Position numbers and translations under genes: made by a program. A DNA stretch of 64,000 nucleotides from Terebella lapidaria (taxonomy: Eukaryota > Annelida > Polychaeta > Terebellida > Terebellidae): contig OX424555.1 of assembly GCA_949152475.1 (NCBI GenBank), positions 19,052,868 through 19,116,867 on the forward strand. Reading direction: 5' to 3'. The notes under the pieces are model-generated. The model had not been told where the DNA came from, searched no databases, and saw only the letters and a list, made by a program, of their open reading frames with translations. Shown piece after piece: positions 44,234-56,261 of this stretch (positions are counted from its first letter, which is position 1; the number at the start of each line of letters is the position of its first letter).

Positions 44234-44778
44234 ATGTGTTCACTAACTGGTGATGTTCACTGAGTTGTTCACTAATTCAAATTTGACTGTATGCATAATG
44301 AAATCGTCCAAATAAATTCTCGAAAAGTTGGAAAATGATCTCACTAGAGCCTCAGAATTCACCAGGAATCACGTAGTATGATTTGGCTTCTGGGGCCCTT
44401 GAGCAGGCCCAGACCCCACGCCGAAGGGGGCTCGCTTCGCTTGCATTTGTTCTCAACAATCAAATTCGAACCGCCCCTGTGGCAACCAGCAATGTAGACA
44501 TGCCGATCATTCTCTATCCACTGTTTTCATGCACAATTAACGGCAATTTTCTGAGTATCTGGTGTCGAACTGTGCATATTTCCTATATATTCCTGACTAT
44601 CTCGAGATGTACTTTCAAGCTTCAGTGACAAACAAGAATGCAAAATTTGGTTGGTTTTAAAATTGATTCCAACTTTAAAATAGGCAACTTGGCTGTGAAT
44701 TGATATGAAAAATATTATCAATATGCACATCAGAATCTTCAGGTTTAACATCGCAAAAAAACCTGCCAAATGACGCAC

Positions 44779-44913
44779 CACTGTTACGGGAGCAGACCCT
44801 CTTGTTGCGACAGCTGGAACTCTTCGACTGAGTAAAATTATCCTGATATGTTCCTGAGGGACAGGATTCACAAATAATGTTGCCATCAGGTCCACACAAC
44901 ACTGCTTGCGTAC
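44779..44913 (-). CDS. TNFR-like gene, exon 2 (cysteine-rich domain 1)
   Basis: A 135-bp exon, phase 1 to phase 1, between ATTGCAG| and GTG|GTGCGT. It encodes TQAVLCGPDGN, CESCPSGTYQDN and SSCRNKRVC. Joined to exon 1 it gives C-x4-C-PPG, then CGPDG, then CESCPSGTY. This is the usual CPPGT / CxxC / GTY layout of a TNFR A/B module. The phase-1 symmetric exon is also typical of extracellular modules. The ~14.4-kb intron to exon 3 is filled by P147 and P134 elements and the 2,255-bp duplication. Confidence 0.75.
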
Positions 44914-45240
44914 CTGCAATGTATACAACACACAACTTTTATGATATTTTAACATGTTGAATAGGAACCTGAAACTTTGTAAGATATTGCTGTTTCATTC
45001 CCAGGTTACATGTACAGTTGTACATGTATATAACATACCGAAAAGGTGGTACGCGGCAATAGCTATTCAATTTTTATGAATTGTAGTTAGTAAACACAAG
45101 AATTAACACCAAACACAACATGACACTGCATGCCTGCATATAGACTACCGATCATAGAGTATGAAACGGTTACGGTGAGACAAATAAGTGTCCCAGAACC
45201 AAAGACAGGTATCCCATGTAATTATAATCTAAATAAAAAA
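44914..45240. other. Intron DNA, nothing recognised
   Basis: Non-array sequence between exon 2 and the next element head. Confidence 0.4.
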
Positions 45241-46216
45241 TTAGCCCAAAGGCTAAGATAGGTTACCGGACAATTTTGGTTTGGCCAAGGCAGCATTGGC
45301 AGGTAACAGACCTTGAGATTCACCAATCAAGGTTCGCAGTGTGAACATATGACCTTGAGATTTACCAATCAAGGTCATCCGTGTGAACTTCGATGTCACC
45401 ATTACATGTATGTATGTGGCATTTGATATTCTATATGTTCATAATACAAAGATATATCTGGGTGGAATCGTTCAGGCCGCTTAAGTCAATTCACACATTC
45501 CGAGTCAGACATTTGGCACTCAAGGTCATCTGACATCACACGAGCTCTATCTGCAAGCATTTCATCTATAGGGGCAAATCTGGGCATTTTTTGACCCCAA
45601 AATGGCTGTCCAAAATTTTCTTCAAAGGGTGAAAAAAAATTTTTCCCTAGAGAAATGCGCTTTGGGCCGAAAAATTTTTTTTTCGCCGACTCGTCAAAAA
45701 TTCAAAATGGCCCCCACAGGGAATTCGGCGATTCAAGGGCAACAAAACTTATACACGTCACAGAGGTATATAGGAGGAATCTTTTTAAACAAAAATCTCA
45801 AAACTGATCAGACAGTTTTCGAGAAAATACAGACCAGGTGCAAATTTGGGCATTTTTCGCCCCAAAAGTCTTGACAGCTCTCATTATGAAGGAAAAAAGG
45901 GTCCAAAATATTTTTCAAAGGGTGAAAATTTTTTTTTGCCTAGAAATGGCCCAAAATGGATAGTATTGCGATTTGGAGCGAAAAAAATTTTTTTCGTCGA
46001 CTCGTCAAAAAATCAAAATGGCCGCCACACGGAGACCGGCGATTCAAGGGCAACAAAACTTATACACATCATAAAGGTACATAAAGGAAATCTTTTGAAA
46101 TAAAAATCTCAAAACTGATCAGACAGTTTTTGAGAAAATGGCTGCCAAAGTTCAAAATTGGCCAATTTTCGACAAAAATGGCCGCCATTTTGGAAAAAAT
46201 GCGAAAATAAAAAAAA
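45241..46216 (+). repeat. P134-related element without tandem core
   Basis: The head TTAGCCCAAAGGCTAA with AGATAGGTTACCGGACAATT is the same subtype as at 33901. Distal-type blocks with GATTCAAGGGCAAC occur twice, and GCCGCCATTTTG near 46182. It ends in an A-run where another P134 head begins. Confidence 0.65.
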
Positions 46217-47685
46217 TTAGGCCAAGGGCCGAAGATAGGTTACCGGACAATGTTAAATATTTTAGATCTTAGCCAGGTCACTGGTTGAGTTCAAGGTCAG
46301 AAGAATGTTCAGCATATATAACATTAAGCATATATCATGTCCACAGTTGATTGCTAAGCTGTAGATTCAATAATCAGAAAGATATCAGCAAATTTGTGCT
46401 GTGGCCTTGAAAATGAAAGGGCAAAGGACAAATTCAAGGTCATCAAAATATTTAATGTATATCATTTTCTATATCATGTCCACAATTGATTCCCAAGCCA
46501 TACAGTCAATAGAGGAGAAAGATATGAGCCAGTTTGTCCTTGGACCTTGAAAATGAGGTCAGAGGTCAAATTCAAGGTCACGAGAATATTCAGCATATAT
46601 CATTTCCTATATGTCCACAATTGATTTCTAAGCTGTAAAATCGATAATAAGTGAGATATTAGCCTGTTTGTCCTGTGACCTTGAAAATGAGGTCAAAGGT
46701 CAAATTCAAGGTCATGACAATAATCTGCATATATCATTTCCTATATGTTCATAACTGATTGCTAAGCTGTAAAGTCGATAACAAGCGAGATATTAGACAT
46801 TTTGTCCTGTGACCTTGAAAATGAGGTCGAAGGTCAAATTCAAGGTCATCAGAATATTCATCATATATCATTTCCGATATGTCCACAATTGATTCCTAAG
46901 CTGTAGAGTCGATAATGAGCAAGATATAAGCCATTTTGTGCTCTGACCTTGAAACTGAGGTCAGAGGTCAAATTCAAGGTCACGAGAATATTCAGCATAT
47001 ACTATTTCCTATATGTCCACAATTGATTCCTAAGCTGTAGAGTCGATAATAAGCGAGATATAAGCCATTTTGTCCTGTGACCTTGAAAATGGGGTCAAAG
47101 GTCAAATTCAAGGTCATCAGTATATTCAGCATATATCATTTCCTATATCTCCACAATTGATTCCTAAGCTGTAGAGTCGATAATAAGCGAGATATAAGCC
47201 ATTTTGTCCCGTGACCTTGAAAATGGGGTCAAAGGTCTATTTCAAGGTCACGAGAACATGCAGCATATATCATTTCCTATATGTCCACAATTGATTCCTA
47301 GTCTCTAATCTCAATATTAAGTGAGATATTAGGCATAATGTGTCCCATTATAAAGCATAGGAGAATTTAACATGGGAAAGTCCCATTTGGGCTGAGTTTG
47401 GGCCAAAATGGTCCACTTCGAGCAATTCAAGCGCAACGAAATTTATGGACATCATAGGAGTACATATGAGGAGTGTTATGTATCAGAAAGAAAAAAAGTT
47501 ACTGAACAGATTTTGAGAAAATGGCTGCCAAAGTCTAAAATCAGGCATTTTTCGTCAAAAACAGCCGCCATTTTGAAAAAAATGTGAAAATCAAAAAACT
47601 AAAAAATACTTCCTTCTTGAATTATTGTGCAAGTATTTTTGTGCAAAATTTCAGAAAAATTCGCCCGTAAACAAAAAAGATAAAA
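46217..47685 (+). mobile_element. P134 element 4 (no tail)
   Basis: Head TTAGGCCAAGGGCC; about eight core units (46250-47300); distal part with GGGAAAGTCCCATTTGGG to about 47684. It is then cut by the next head before the (ACGG)n tract and hairpin. Confidence 0.75.
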
Positions 47686-50066
47686 TTAGCCCAATGGGCT
47701 AGTAAGGTTACCGGAGAAATATACAGAGTTAAGCCAAGAAAGTTGAAAGTCAAATTCAAGGTGACCACTGAAATCGCCATATCTCTAACCTTGAAAATGG
47801 GATCAAAGGTTAAATTCTAGATCACCAAACTATTCAGCATACATCATTTCCTATATGTTCACTATGGACCCCTAAGCTGTAAATTTGATAATAAGCGAGA
47901 TATAAGCCATTTTGTAATCTGACTTTGGAAATAAAATGACTGACCTTGAAATTTAGGTCAAAGGTCAAATTCAATATCATTAAAATATTCAGAATATATC
48001 ATTTCCTATATGTTCACAATTGATTCCTAAGCTGTAAAGTCGATAATAAGCAAGATATTAGCCATTTTGTCCTGTTGACCTTGAAAATGAGGTCAAAGGT
48101 CAAATTCAAGGTCATGAGAATTTTCAGCATATATCATTTCCTATATGTTCACAATTAATTCCTAAGCTGTAAAGTCGCTAATAAGCAAGATATTGGCCAT
48201 TTTGTCCTGTGACCTTGAAAATGAGGTCAAAGGTCAAATTCAAGGTCACGAGCACTTTCAGCATATATCATTTCCTATATGTTCACAATTGATTCCTAAG
48301 CTGTAAAGTCGATAATAAGCGAGATATCAGCAATTTTCTCCTGTGACCTTGGAAATGAGGTCAAAGGTCAAATTCAAGGTCATGAGAATATTCTGCGTAT
48401 ATCATTTCCTATATGTTCACAATTGATTCCTAAGCTGTAAAGTCGATAATAAGCGAGATCTTAGCCATTTTGTCATGTGACCTTCAAAATGAGGTCAAAG
48501 GTCAAATTCAAGGTCATGAGAATTTTCAGCATATATCATTTCCTATATGTTCACAATTGATTTCTAAGCTGTTAAGTCGCTGATAAGCAAGATATTGGCC
48601 ATTTTGTCCTGTGACCTTGAAAATGAGGTCAAAGGTCAAATTCAAGGTCACGAGAATTTTCAGCATATATCATTTCCTATATGTTCACAATTGATTCCTA
48701 AGCTGTAAAGTCGCTAATAAGCAAGATATTGGCCAATTTGTCCTGTGACCTTGAAAATGAGGTCAAAGGTCAAATTCAAGGTCATGAGAATATTCAGCAT
48801 ATATCATTTCCTATATGTTCACAATTGATTCCTAAGCTGTTAAGTCGATAATAAGCGAGATATTAGCAATTTTGTCCTGTGACCTTGGAAATGAGGTCAG
48901 GGTCAAATTCAAGGTCATGAAAATATTCAGCATATATCATTTCCTATATGTTCACAATTGATTCCTAAGCTGTAAAGTCGCTTATAAGCAAGATATTGGC
49001 CAATTTGTCATGTGACCTTGAAAATGAGGTCAAAGGTCAAATTCAAGATCACGAGAATATTCAGCATATATCATTTCCTATATGTTCACAATTGATTCCT
49101 AAGCTGTAAAGTCGATAATAAGCGAGATATTAGCCATTTTGTCCTGTGACCTTGAAAATGAGGTCAAAGGTCAAATTCAAGGTCACGAGAATATTCAGCA
49201 TATATCATTTCCTATATGTCCACAATTCATTCCTAGTCTCTAATTTCAATATTAAGTGAGATATTAGGCTTAATGTGTCCCATTATAAAGCATAGGAAAA
49301 TTTAACATGGGAAAGTCACATTTGGGCTGAGTTTGGGCCCAAAATGGCCCACGTCAAGCGATTCAAGGGAAACGAAATTTATACATGTCACAGGGGTACA
49401 TATGAGGAGTGTTTTTCATCAATGAAAAAAAAAGTTACTGAACAGATTTTGAGAAAACGACCGTCAAAGTCCAAAATTGGCCATTTTTCTACGAAAACGG
49501 CCGCTCTAACTTTGAAACCAAGGTCAGAGGTCAAATTCAAGGTCACGAGAATATTCAGCATATATCATTTCCTATATGTCCACAATTGATTCCTAGTCTC
49601 TAATCTCAATATTAAGTGAGATATTAGGCTTTAATGTGTCCCATTATAAAGCATAGGAGAATTTAACGTGGGAAAGTCCCATTTGGGCCGAGTTTGGGCC
49701 CAAAATGGCCCACTTCGAGCGATTAAGGGCAACGAAATTTATACATGTCACAGGGGTACATATGAGGAGTGTTATGCATCAATAAAAAAAAAAGTTACTG
49801 AACAGATTTTGAGAAAACGACCGCCAAAGTCCAAAATTGGCCATTTTTCGACGAAAACGGCCGCCATTTTGAAAAAAATGCGAAAATCAAAAAACTTAAA
49901 AATACCTCCCTCTCGAAATATTTTTAGGCATTTTTGTGCAAAATTTTAGAAAAATTCGATCTTAAACTTTAAAGATAAAATTGTTGACGGACGACGGACG
50001 ACAGACGACGACGCCGGACGCCTCGCCATGCCAATAGGTTACGGACCAAAGGTCCGGTAACCTAAA
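47686..50066 (+). mobile_element. P134 element 5: complete copy, head to hairpin
   Basis: The head TTAGCCCAATGGGCTA with AAGGTTACCGGAG is the same subtype as element 2. About eleven core units lie at 47940-49230. The distal part is followed by a short return of core (49500-49600), a second distal part with GCCGCCATTTTG, an (ACGG)n tract and a hairpin ending GGTCCGGTAACCTA. This is the best full-length example of the family here. It lies in intron 1 of the TNFR-like gene. Confidence 0.8.
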
Positions 50067-50332
50067 AATGTGGACGACGACGACGACGACGACGGACGAC
50101 GGACGCAATGCCATGCCAATAGGTTATCGGACCATAGGTCCGTTAACCTAAAAACTAAGAAATACCTCCCTCTCGGAATATTTTTAGGCATTTTTGTGCA
50201 AAATTTCAGGAAGATTCGATCGTAAACTTCAAAGATATTAATGTTGACGGACGACGGACGACGGATGACAACGACGACGGACGCAACGCCACGGCAATAG
50301 CTTATCGGACCAAAGGTCCGGTAACCTAAAAA
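50067..50332 (+). repeat. Two further P134 tails in series
   Basis: Two additional (ACGG)n/(ACG)n tracts with terminal hairpins end at about 50153 and 50328. The second is preceded by the full GGCATTTTTGTGCAAAATTTC phrase. They look like tail duplications of element 5. Confidence 0.75.
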
Positions 50333-50360
50333 GCAGCCAAAAATCTTTAATAACACATAC

Positions 50361-50502
50361 CGGGGGGACATTCCTTCGGTTCACAAAATGCAGATACCCC
50401 ATCAATGACATGCAAGGTAGTTGTACATATTGCAGGAGAGAAAAAGTTCATCAGGAGTAAAGTGTTGATGTGGAGCAAAAGATGCTGATGATGAGATACC
50501 AT
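50361..50502 (-). CDS. TNFR-superfamily-like receptor, exon 1 (signal peptide and start of CRD1)
   Basis: This is the 5'-most exon found of a split minus-strand gene running to at least 28342. From ATG at 50502 it encodes MVSHHQHLLLHINTLLLMNF and a further ~18 residues, a plausible signal peptide. FCEPKECPPG and a donor CCG|GTATGT in phase 1 follow. Together the seven exons give signal peptide, about two cysteine-rich domains, a Thr/Pro/Ser-rich stalk and a membrane span. That is a type I receptor of the TNFR superfamily, which binds TNF-like trimers at the cell surface. Which member it is, and whether a death domain follows, cannot be told. Promoter and untranslated exon were not identified. 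Confidence 0.65.
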
Positions 50503-51749
50503 ACTGTTGACATCACTAGCCCAAAACTCCACTCCAGGCAAGTCAAGCACGCTGAGGGCTCACTAACATGGGGCAGTGCCTGTACTGGGAAAAAGTCAAA
50601 AATCAAAATCTTTTGAAAGAACCTAGCTTTTCTTCTGAAATTCTGAATCTAATGTTTACAACTAAATACCGAATTGGTCCTAATAGTAGCACGGCGAGCC
50701 AAAGCAAGACCCCCTGCAGCAGCGCGCGCAAAAATGAGGTCAAATTTAAGAAAATCACAGAATAATATACCTATAGCCTTTAATCCCCTTATTTATGATT
50801 CAAATAACATGAATGTGTGGATTGAAACATTCCAAGATCTTATTAGAAAGATATGAAGTGAATTATAAGATTACAAAAATCGAACATTTTTGGACAAAAG
50901 AGGGAAGCGCTCTACTATTAGGGCACGTGCCACAATTAGGACCAATACGGTATGTACTGCATGTTATATTGCAAACGATCAGAATAGATCTTTACTTTGA
51001 TTTTTCTAACTTGTTTAAACAGGTTTTTTGCAATGCCAAGTGTGGACTAGATTGAATCTCAAGTTACAGAAGTTATGCTGAAGTTACAGAACAGTACCAT
51101 TTAGCATGTCAAAAATATCAGCAAAAACAGTGTAAATGAGGTTTAAAAAATCTGAGCGTGCAAGTTGATTATTCAACACTACCACTATTACTAATAGACT
51201 ATACGTAGTACGGTGATCGGCATACATTGGTCTATGAGCGGTGTTTTTTTCTCGATTATTCAGTCAGTAATTGATATATTGGCAGGAGTGTTATGTATAT
51301 ATATATACGGAAGCATAGAGCCGCCACCAGAATTTTATTTCTTTCGCGTTCTTTTCGTGTTATTTCGCGATCGTTCCACGTTACATCGCGATCTTTTCGC
51401 GTAATTTCAAGATCATTCCGTGTTATATCGTGATCATTTCGCGTTATTTCGCTATCTTTCCGCGTAATTTCACGATCTTTTTGCGTTATATCGTGATCTT
51501 TTTGCGATAATGTTCACGTCATTTCCCAGAGTGCAATAGAGCGTGCACATGTGTCATGGGCTTCAGATACCATGCCCCTCCCCTCCTCTTCTGAAGAACA
51601 AGAACTGCACCCTGAAAGCTCACAAATACCACCCCATATTTATTACTATGGGTAATAAAAAGACAATGTATAATATATAATATGCGTCATGGTAAAAGAG
51701 GTTTCAACCCTGTGCATCACTCTTTTTTTTTAAAAACCAAAAAAAAAAA
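50503..51749. other. Upstream flank of the TNFR-like gene with a minisatellite
   Basis: Mostly unassigned. It is the region where a promoter would be expected, but no TATA or initiator could be supported. It contains the minisatellite listed separately. Confidence 0.4.
51346..51512. repeat. Minisatellite of ~20-bp units
   Basis: About eight degenerate units of the type TTCGCGTTATTTCGCGATCT. Alternate units vary CGCG/CGTG and GATC/TATC. CpG- and GATC-rich against an AT-rich background. Confidence 0.7.
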
Positions 51750-53192
51750 TTAGCCCAAGGGCTAAGAAAGGTTACCGGACAATACATATTTTAGATATTA
51801 GTAGTTTGTCCCGTGACCTTGAAAATAAGGTCATTGGTCAATTCAAGGACACAATAATATTCGGCATATGTCATTTCTAATATGTCCACAACTGATTCTT
51901 AAGCTGTAAAGTCAATAATAAGCGAGATATTAGCCATTATGTCCTGTGACCTTGAAAATGAGCTCAAAGGTCGAATTCAAGGTCATAGCAATACTCAGCT
52001 TATATCATTCCCTATACATTCATATTTGATTCCAAAGCTCTAAAGTCGATCATAATCGAGCTAATAGCCATTTTGTCATGTGACCTTGAAAATTAAAGGT
52101 GAAGTTCAAGGTCATGACAATGTTCAGAATATATCATTTTCTATATGTCCACAATTGATTGCTAAGCTGTAAAGTCAATAAAAAGCGAGATATTAGCCAT
52201 TTTGTTCTCTGACCTTGAAAATGAGGTCAAAGGTAAAATTCAAGGTCATAGCAATATTCAGCATATATCATTTCCTATATGTTCATAATTGATTCCTAAG
52301 CTGTAAAATCGATAATAAGCGAGATATCAGCCATTTTGTCCTGCGACCTTGAAAATGAGGTCAAAGGTCAAGTTCAAGGTCATGACAATGTTCAGAATAT
52401 ATCATTTTCTATATGTTCACAATTGATTGCTAAGCGATAAAGTCGATAATAAGCGAGATATTAGCCATTTTGTCCTGTGATCCTGAAAATGAGGTCAGAG
52501 GTCAAATTCAAGGTCATGATAATATTCAGCATATATCATTTCCTATATGTCCACAATTGATCCCTTAGCTGTAAAATCGATAATAAGTGAGATATTAGCC
52601 ATTTTGTCCTGTGACCTTGAAAATGAGGTCAAAGGTCAAAATCAACGTCATCAGAATATTTGGCATATATCATTTCCTATATGTCCACAATTGATTCCTA
52701 AGCTGTAAAGTCAAAAATAAGCGAGATATTAGCCATTTTGTGCTCTGACCTTGAAACTGAGGTCAGAGGTCAAATTCAAGGTCATGAGAATATTCAGCAT
52801 ATATCATTTCCTATATGTCCACAATTGATCCCTAAGCTGTAAAATCGATAATCGATGATAGGGCGAGATGGCCGAGTGGTTACGTGCGAGCGCTTAGTCG
52901 CTCAATTTGAACCAACAGCTATCGCCGGCGTGGGTTCGTTCCTACGTCAGGCCGCATGTGCGGTAATTGTAGGGGAATTTTCTCCCTGCCCTCACAACTG
53001 GCAGTGTGCCCGTGACTCGGATATCATGTAAAATGGCGGTCCCATCTCTGAAAAAATGTTGTAAAGGGATGTAAAAGACCCCTCTGAGAACGACATGTAC
53101 CCTGGCAGTGACCACTCTCAGAGGACTAAATTCCAAACTGTGAAGCGCTTTGAGAATGTGTGTAACGTTGATAAAGCGCTATATAAGAACCG

Positions 53193-53231
<39 letters not shown>

Positions 53232-54059
53232 AGTGAGATATTAGCCATTTTGACCTTGAAACCGAGGTCAGAGGTCAAATTCAAGGCCACAAGAATATTC
53301 AGCATATATCATTTCCTTTATGTCCACACTGATTCCTAAGCTGTAAAGACAATAATAAGCGAGATATTAGCCATTTTGTGCTCTGACCTTGAAACTGAGG
53401 TCAGAGGTCAAATTCAAGGTCATGAGAATATTCAGCACATATCATTTCCTATATGTCCACAATTGATCCCGAAGCTGTAAAATCGATAATAAGTGAGATA
53501 TTAGCCATTTTGTCCTGTGTCCTTGAAAATGAGGTCAAAGGTCAAATTCAAGGTTATCAGAATATTCAGCATATATCATTTCCTATATGTCCACAATTGA
53601 TTCCTAAGCTGTAAAGTCGATAATAAGCGAGATATTAGCCATTTTGTGCTCTGACCTTGAAAATGATGTTAAAGGTCAAATTCAAGGTCACGAGAATATT
53701 CTGCATATATCATTTCCTATATGTCCACAATTGATTCCGAGTCTCTAATCTCAATATTAAGTGAGATATCAAGAATATTGTGGCTCATTATAAAGCATAG
53801 GAGAATTTAACATGGGAAAGTCCTATTTGGGCCCTAAAAACAACATCAAAATGGCCGCCACACGCAGACCGGCAATTCAAGAGCATCGAAACTTATATAC
53901 ATTATGAAGATACATGAGGGGAACATTTTGAAACTAAAATCTCGAAACTGATCAGACAGTTTTTGAGAAAATAATTTTTAAAGTTGAAAACATGCAAAAA
54001 CAGGCATTTCCGGCATAAAAATGGCCGCCAAAACTGCATAATCGATACAATCAAAAAAA
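51750..54059 (+). mobile_element. P134 element 6, interrupted by a SINE
   Basis: The head TTAGCCCAAGGGCTAA is followed by GAAAGGTTACCGGACAA. About thirteen core units lie at 51790-52860 and 53231-53760 with the SINE between. The distal part runs to an A-run at 54058, where another head starts. The tail is missing. Confidence 0.78.
52861..53231 (+). mobile_element. tRNA-derived SINE
   Basis: The 5' part is tRNA-like (class II, Leu/Ser-type look). It has A box TGGCCGAGTGG at 52869-52879 and B box GGTTCGTTCC at 52933-52942. A ~220-bp body follows, then a 3' region with AAAGCGCTATATAAGAACC (53172-53190) and an (ATT)n tail. That 3' phrase resembles tails shared by several animal SINEs and L2-like LINEs, which would mobilise it in trans. 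It is inserted in a P134 core unit at GATAA. It is not a working tRNA gene, because the cloverleaf is not intact. Confidence 0.8.
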
Positions 54060-55087
54060 TTAGCCCAAGGTCTAAGATAGGTTACCGGACAATTTTGGTT
54101 CGAGCACCACAGGTTCAGATTTATCAATCAAGGTCATCTTTCTGTACATACATGTATGTCAATGTCACCATTAGGTGTGCTGTATATAATTTTGTATACA
54201 ACATATATTCATAATACAAATATAATGTCTATCTACAAGTATTTTGTCCGTAAAGGCCAATTTACACATTTCAGTCAGGCATGACCTTGAGATCAAGCCT
54301 CCACAGTTGAAGTCCCTTTAGGTCACCAAAAGATGGTGACTTTCTGCATGTTCTGCTCTTCTGACTATATGCTAACAGAAACCCATAAGAGATGGGTTTC
54401 TGATGCTAATAATGCAATCCTAACCTGTATGTGCAATTGTTTTAGCCCCACAAGCCAATTCAAACATTTCATGTTAGATCTGACATTGAAATTTAGTACT
54501 CAAGGTCATCTGAGGTCAGAAACAAGGTCATCAAAAGCCTTTCTAAATGCTCATAATATAAACTTAGCCTATCTACAAGCATTTTGTCTATAGAGGCCAA
54601 TTTACACATTTCATGTCCCCGTTACCTTGAGATTCAGCCTCCAAGGTCATCTTAGGTCAACCTCAAGTTCACAAAAAGATGCACCATATATGACTTTCTA
54701 TATGCTTATAATACAAATCTAAGCCCTATGTACAAGCATTTTGCACTATATGGCAATTTGTAAATATCGGCCTGTTTAGGCCTCTCCAGCCCACAGATTG
54801 GGCTTTTCAGCAATTCAAGGCACTTCTCTTTATAAACAATGTCAAGGACCCCAATTAGCATGTTTCGAAACAAAAACCTCAAAACTGATCAGATAGTTTT
54901 CGAGGAAACAACCGAAACTAAATTTTGAGCCTTTTTGGGCCATAATTTCGGGCCTATTGATCGATTCAAGGCACTCCATCTTTATAAACAATGTCAAGGA
55001 CCCCAATCAGCATGGTTTGAAACAAAAATCTGAAAACCGATCAGGCAGTTTTCGAGAAAACTAATGGGCCGGTAAGCTAATAAAAAA
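54060..55087 (+). repeat. P134-related element without tandem core
   Basis: The head TTAGCCCAAGGTCTAA with AGATAGGTTACCGGACAATT is the third example of this core-less subtype, after 33901 and 45241. It has dispersed AGGTCA half sites and two ATCAG-CAGTTTTCGAG blocks. It ends in a partial tail, GGGCCGGTAAGCTAA (about 55064-55080), lacking the first hairpin arm. Confidence 0.65.
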
Positions 55088-56261
55088 TTAGGCCAAGGGC
55101 AAAAGATAGGTTACCGGACAATGTTTATTTTAGATGTTAGACAGGTCACTGGTTAAATTCAAGGTCAAGAGAATATTCAGCATATATAATATTAAGCATA
55201 TATCATGTCCACAGTTGATTGCTAAGCTGCAAATTCAATAATCAGAGAGATATTAGCAATTTTGTGCTGTGGCCTTGAAAATGAAGGCAAAGGTCAAATT
55301 CAAAGTCATCAAAATACTCAGTGTACAGTGGTCCCCCTCAGATAAGACCTACCCTTCTGCCACAAAATTAAGGTCTTATCTAAGGGGATGTCTTATTAGA
55401 GGGGTTCATTTAAATGTTAAAGTCATTCTAGCGCCACAAGAAAAAGTCTTTACAGAGGGGGAAGTCTTTCTTGAGGGGGGTCTTATCTGAGGGGGACCAC
55501 TGTATATCATTTTCTATATGTCCACAATTGATTCCAAAGCCACACAGTCAATAGAGGAGCAAAATATTAGCCATTTTGTCCCGTGACCTTGAAAATGAGG
55601 TCAAAGGTCAAATTCAAGGTCACGAGAATATTCAGCCTACATGTATATCATTTCCTATATGTTCATAACTGATTCCTAAGCTGTAAAGTCGATAACAAGC
55701 GAGATATTAGCCATTTTGTCCTATGACCTTGAAAATGGGTTCAAAGGTCAAGTTGAAGGTCATCAGAATATTCAGCATATATCATTTCCCATATGTCCAC
55801 AATTGATTCCTAAGCTGTAGAGTCGATAATAAGCGAGATATAAACCATTTTGTCCTATGACCTTGAAAATGAGGTCAAAGGTCAAATTCAAGGTCATCAG
55901 AATATTCAGCATCATTTCCTATATGTCCACAATTAACTCCTAAGCTGTAGAGCCGATAATAAGTGAGATATAAGACATTTTGTGCTCTGACCTTGAAACT
56001 GAGGTCAGAGATCAAATTCAAGGTCACGAGAATATTCAGCATATATCATTTCCTATATGTCCGCAATTGAATCCTAGTCTCTAATCTCAATATTAAGTGA
56101 GATATTAGGCATAATGTGTCCCATTATAAAGCATAGAAGAATTTAACATGGGAAAATCCCATTTGGGCCGACTTTGGGCCAAAATGGCACACTTCGAGCG
56201 ATTCAAGCGCAACGAAAATTATATCATAGGAGTACATATGAGGAGTGTTATGTATCAAAAA
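55088..56261 (+). mobile_element. P134 element 7, interrupted by a TA-flanked MITE
   Basis: Head TTAGGCCAAGGGCAAA; about seven core units; first part of the distal region to TATGTATCAAAAA. There the next head starts. The MITE at 55326-55502 lies in its first core unit. Confidence 0.75.
55326..55502. mobile_element. Small TA-flanked MITE (pogo/Tigger- or Tc1/mariner-like ends)
   Basis: 177 bp with inverted ends CAGTGGTCCCCCTCAGATAA and its complement at the right, flanked by TA at 55324-55325 and 55503-55504. The sibling core unit (for example near 57515) reads GTATATCATTTTC with a single TA, so the empty site is known. No coding. Confidence 0.85.

Noticed and set aside
52861-52955. Functional tRNA-Leu or tRNA-Ser gene
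   Set aside because: A and B boxes are present, but the acceptor and anticodon stems do not pair well and the sequence continues into a SINE body with an ATT tail.
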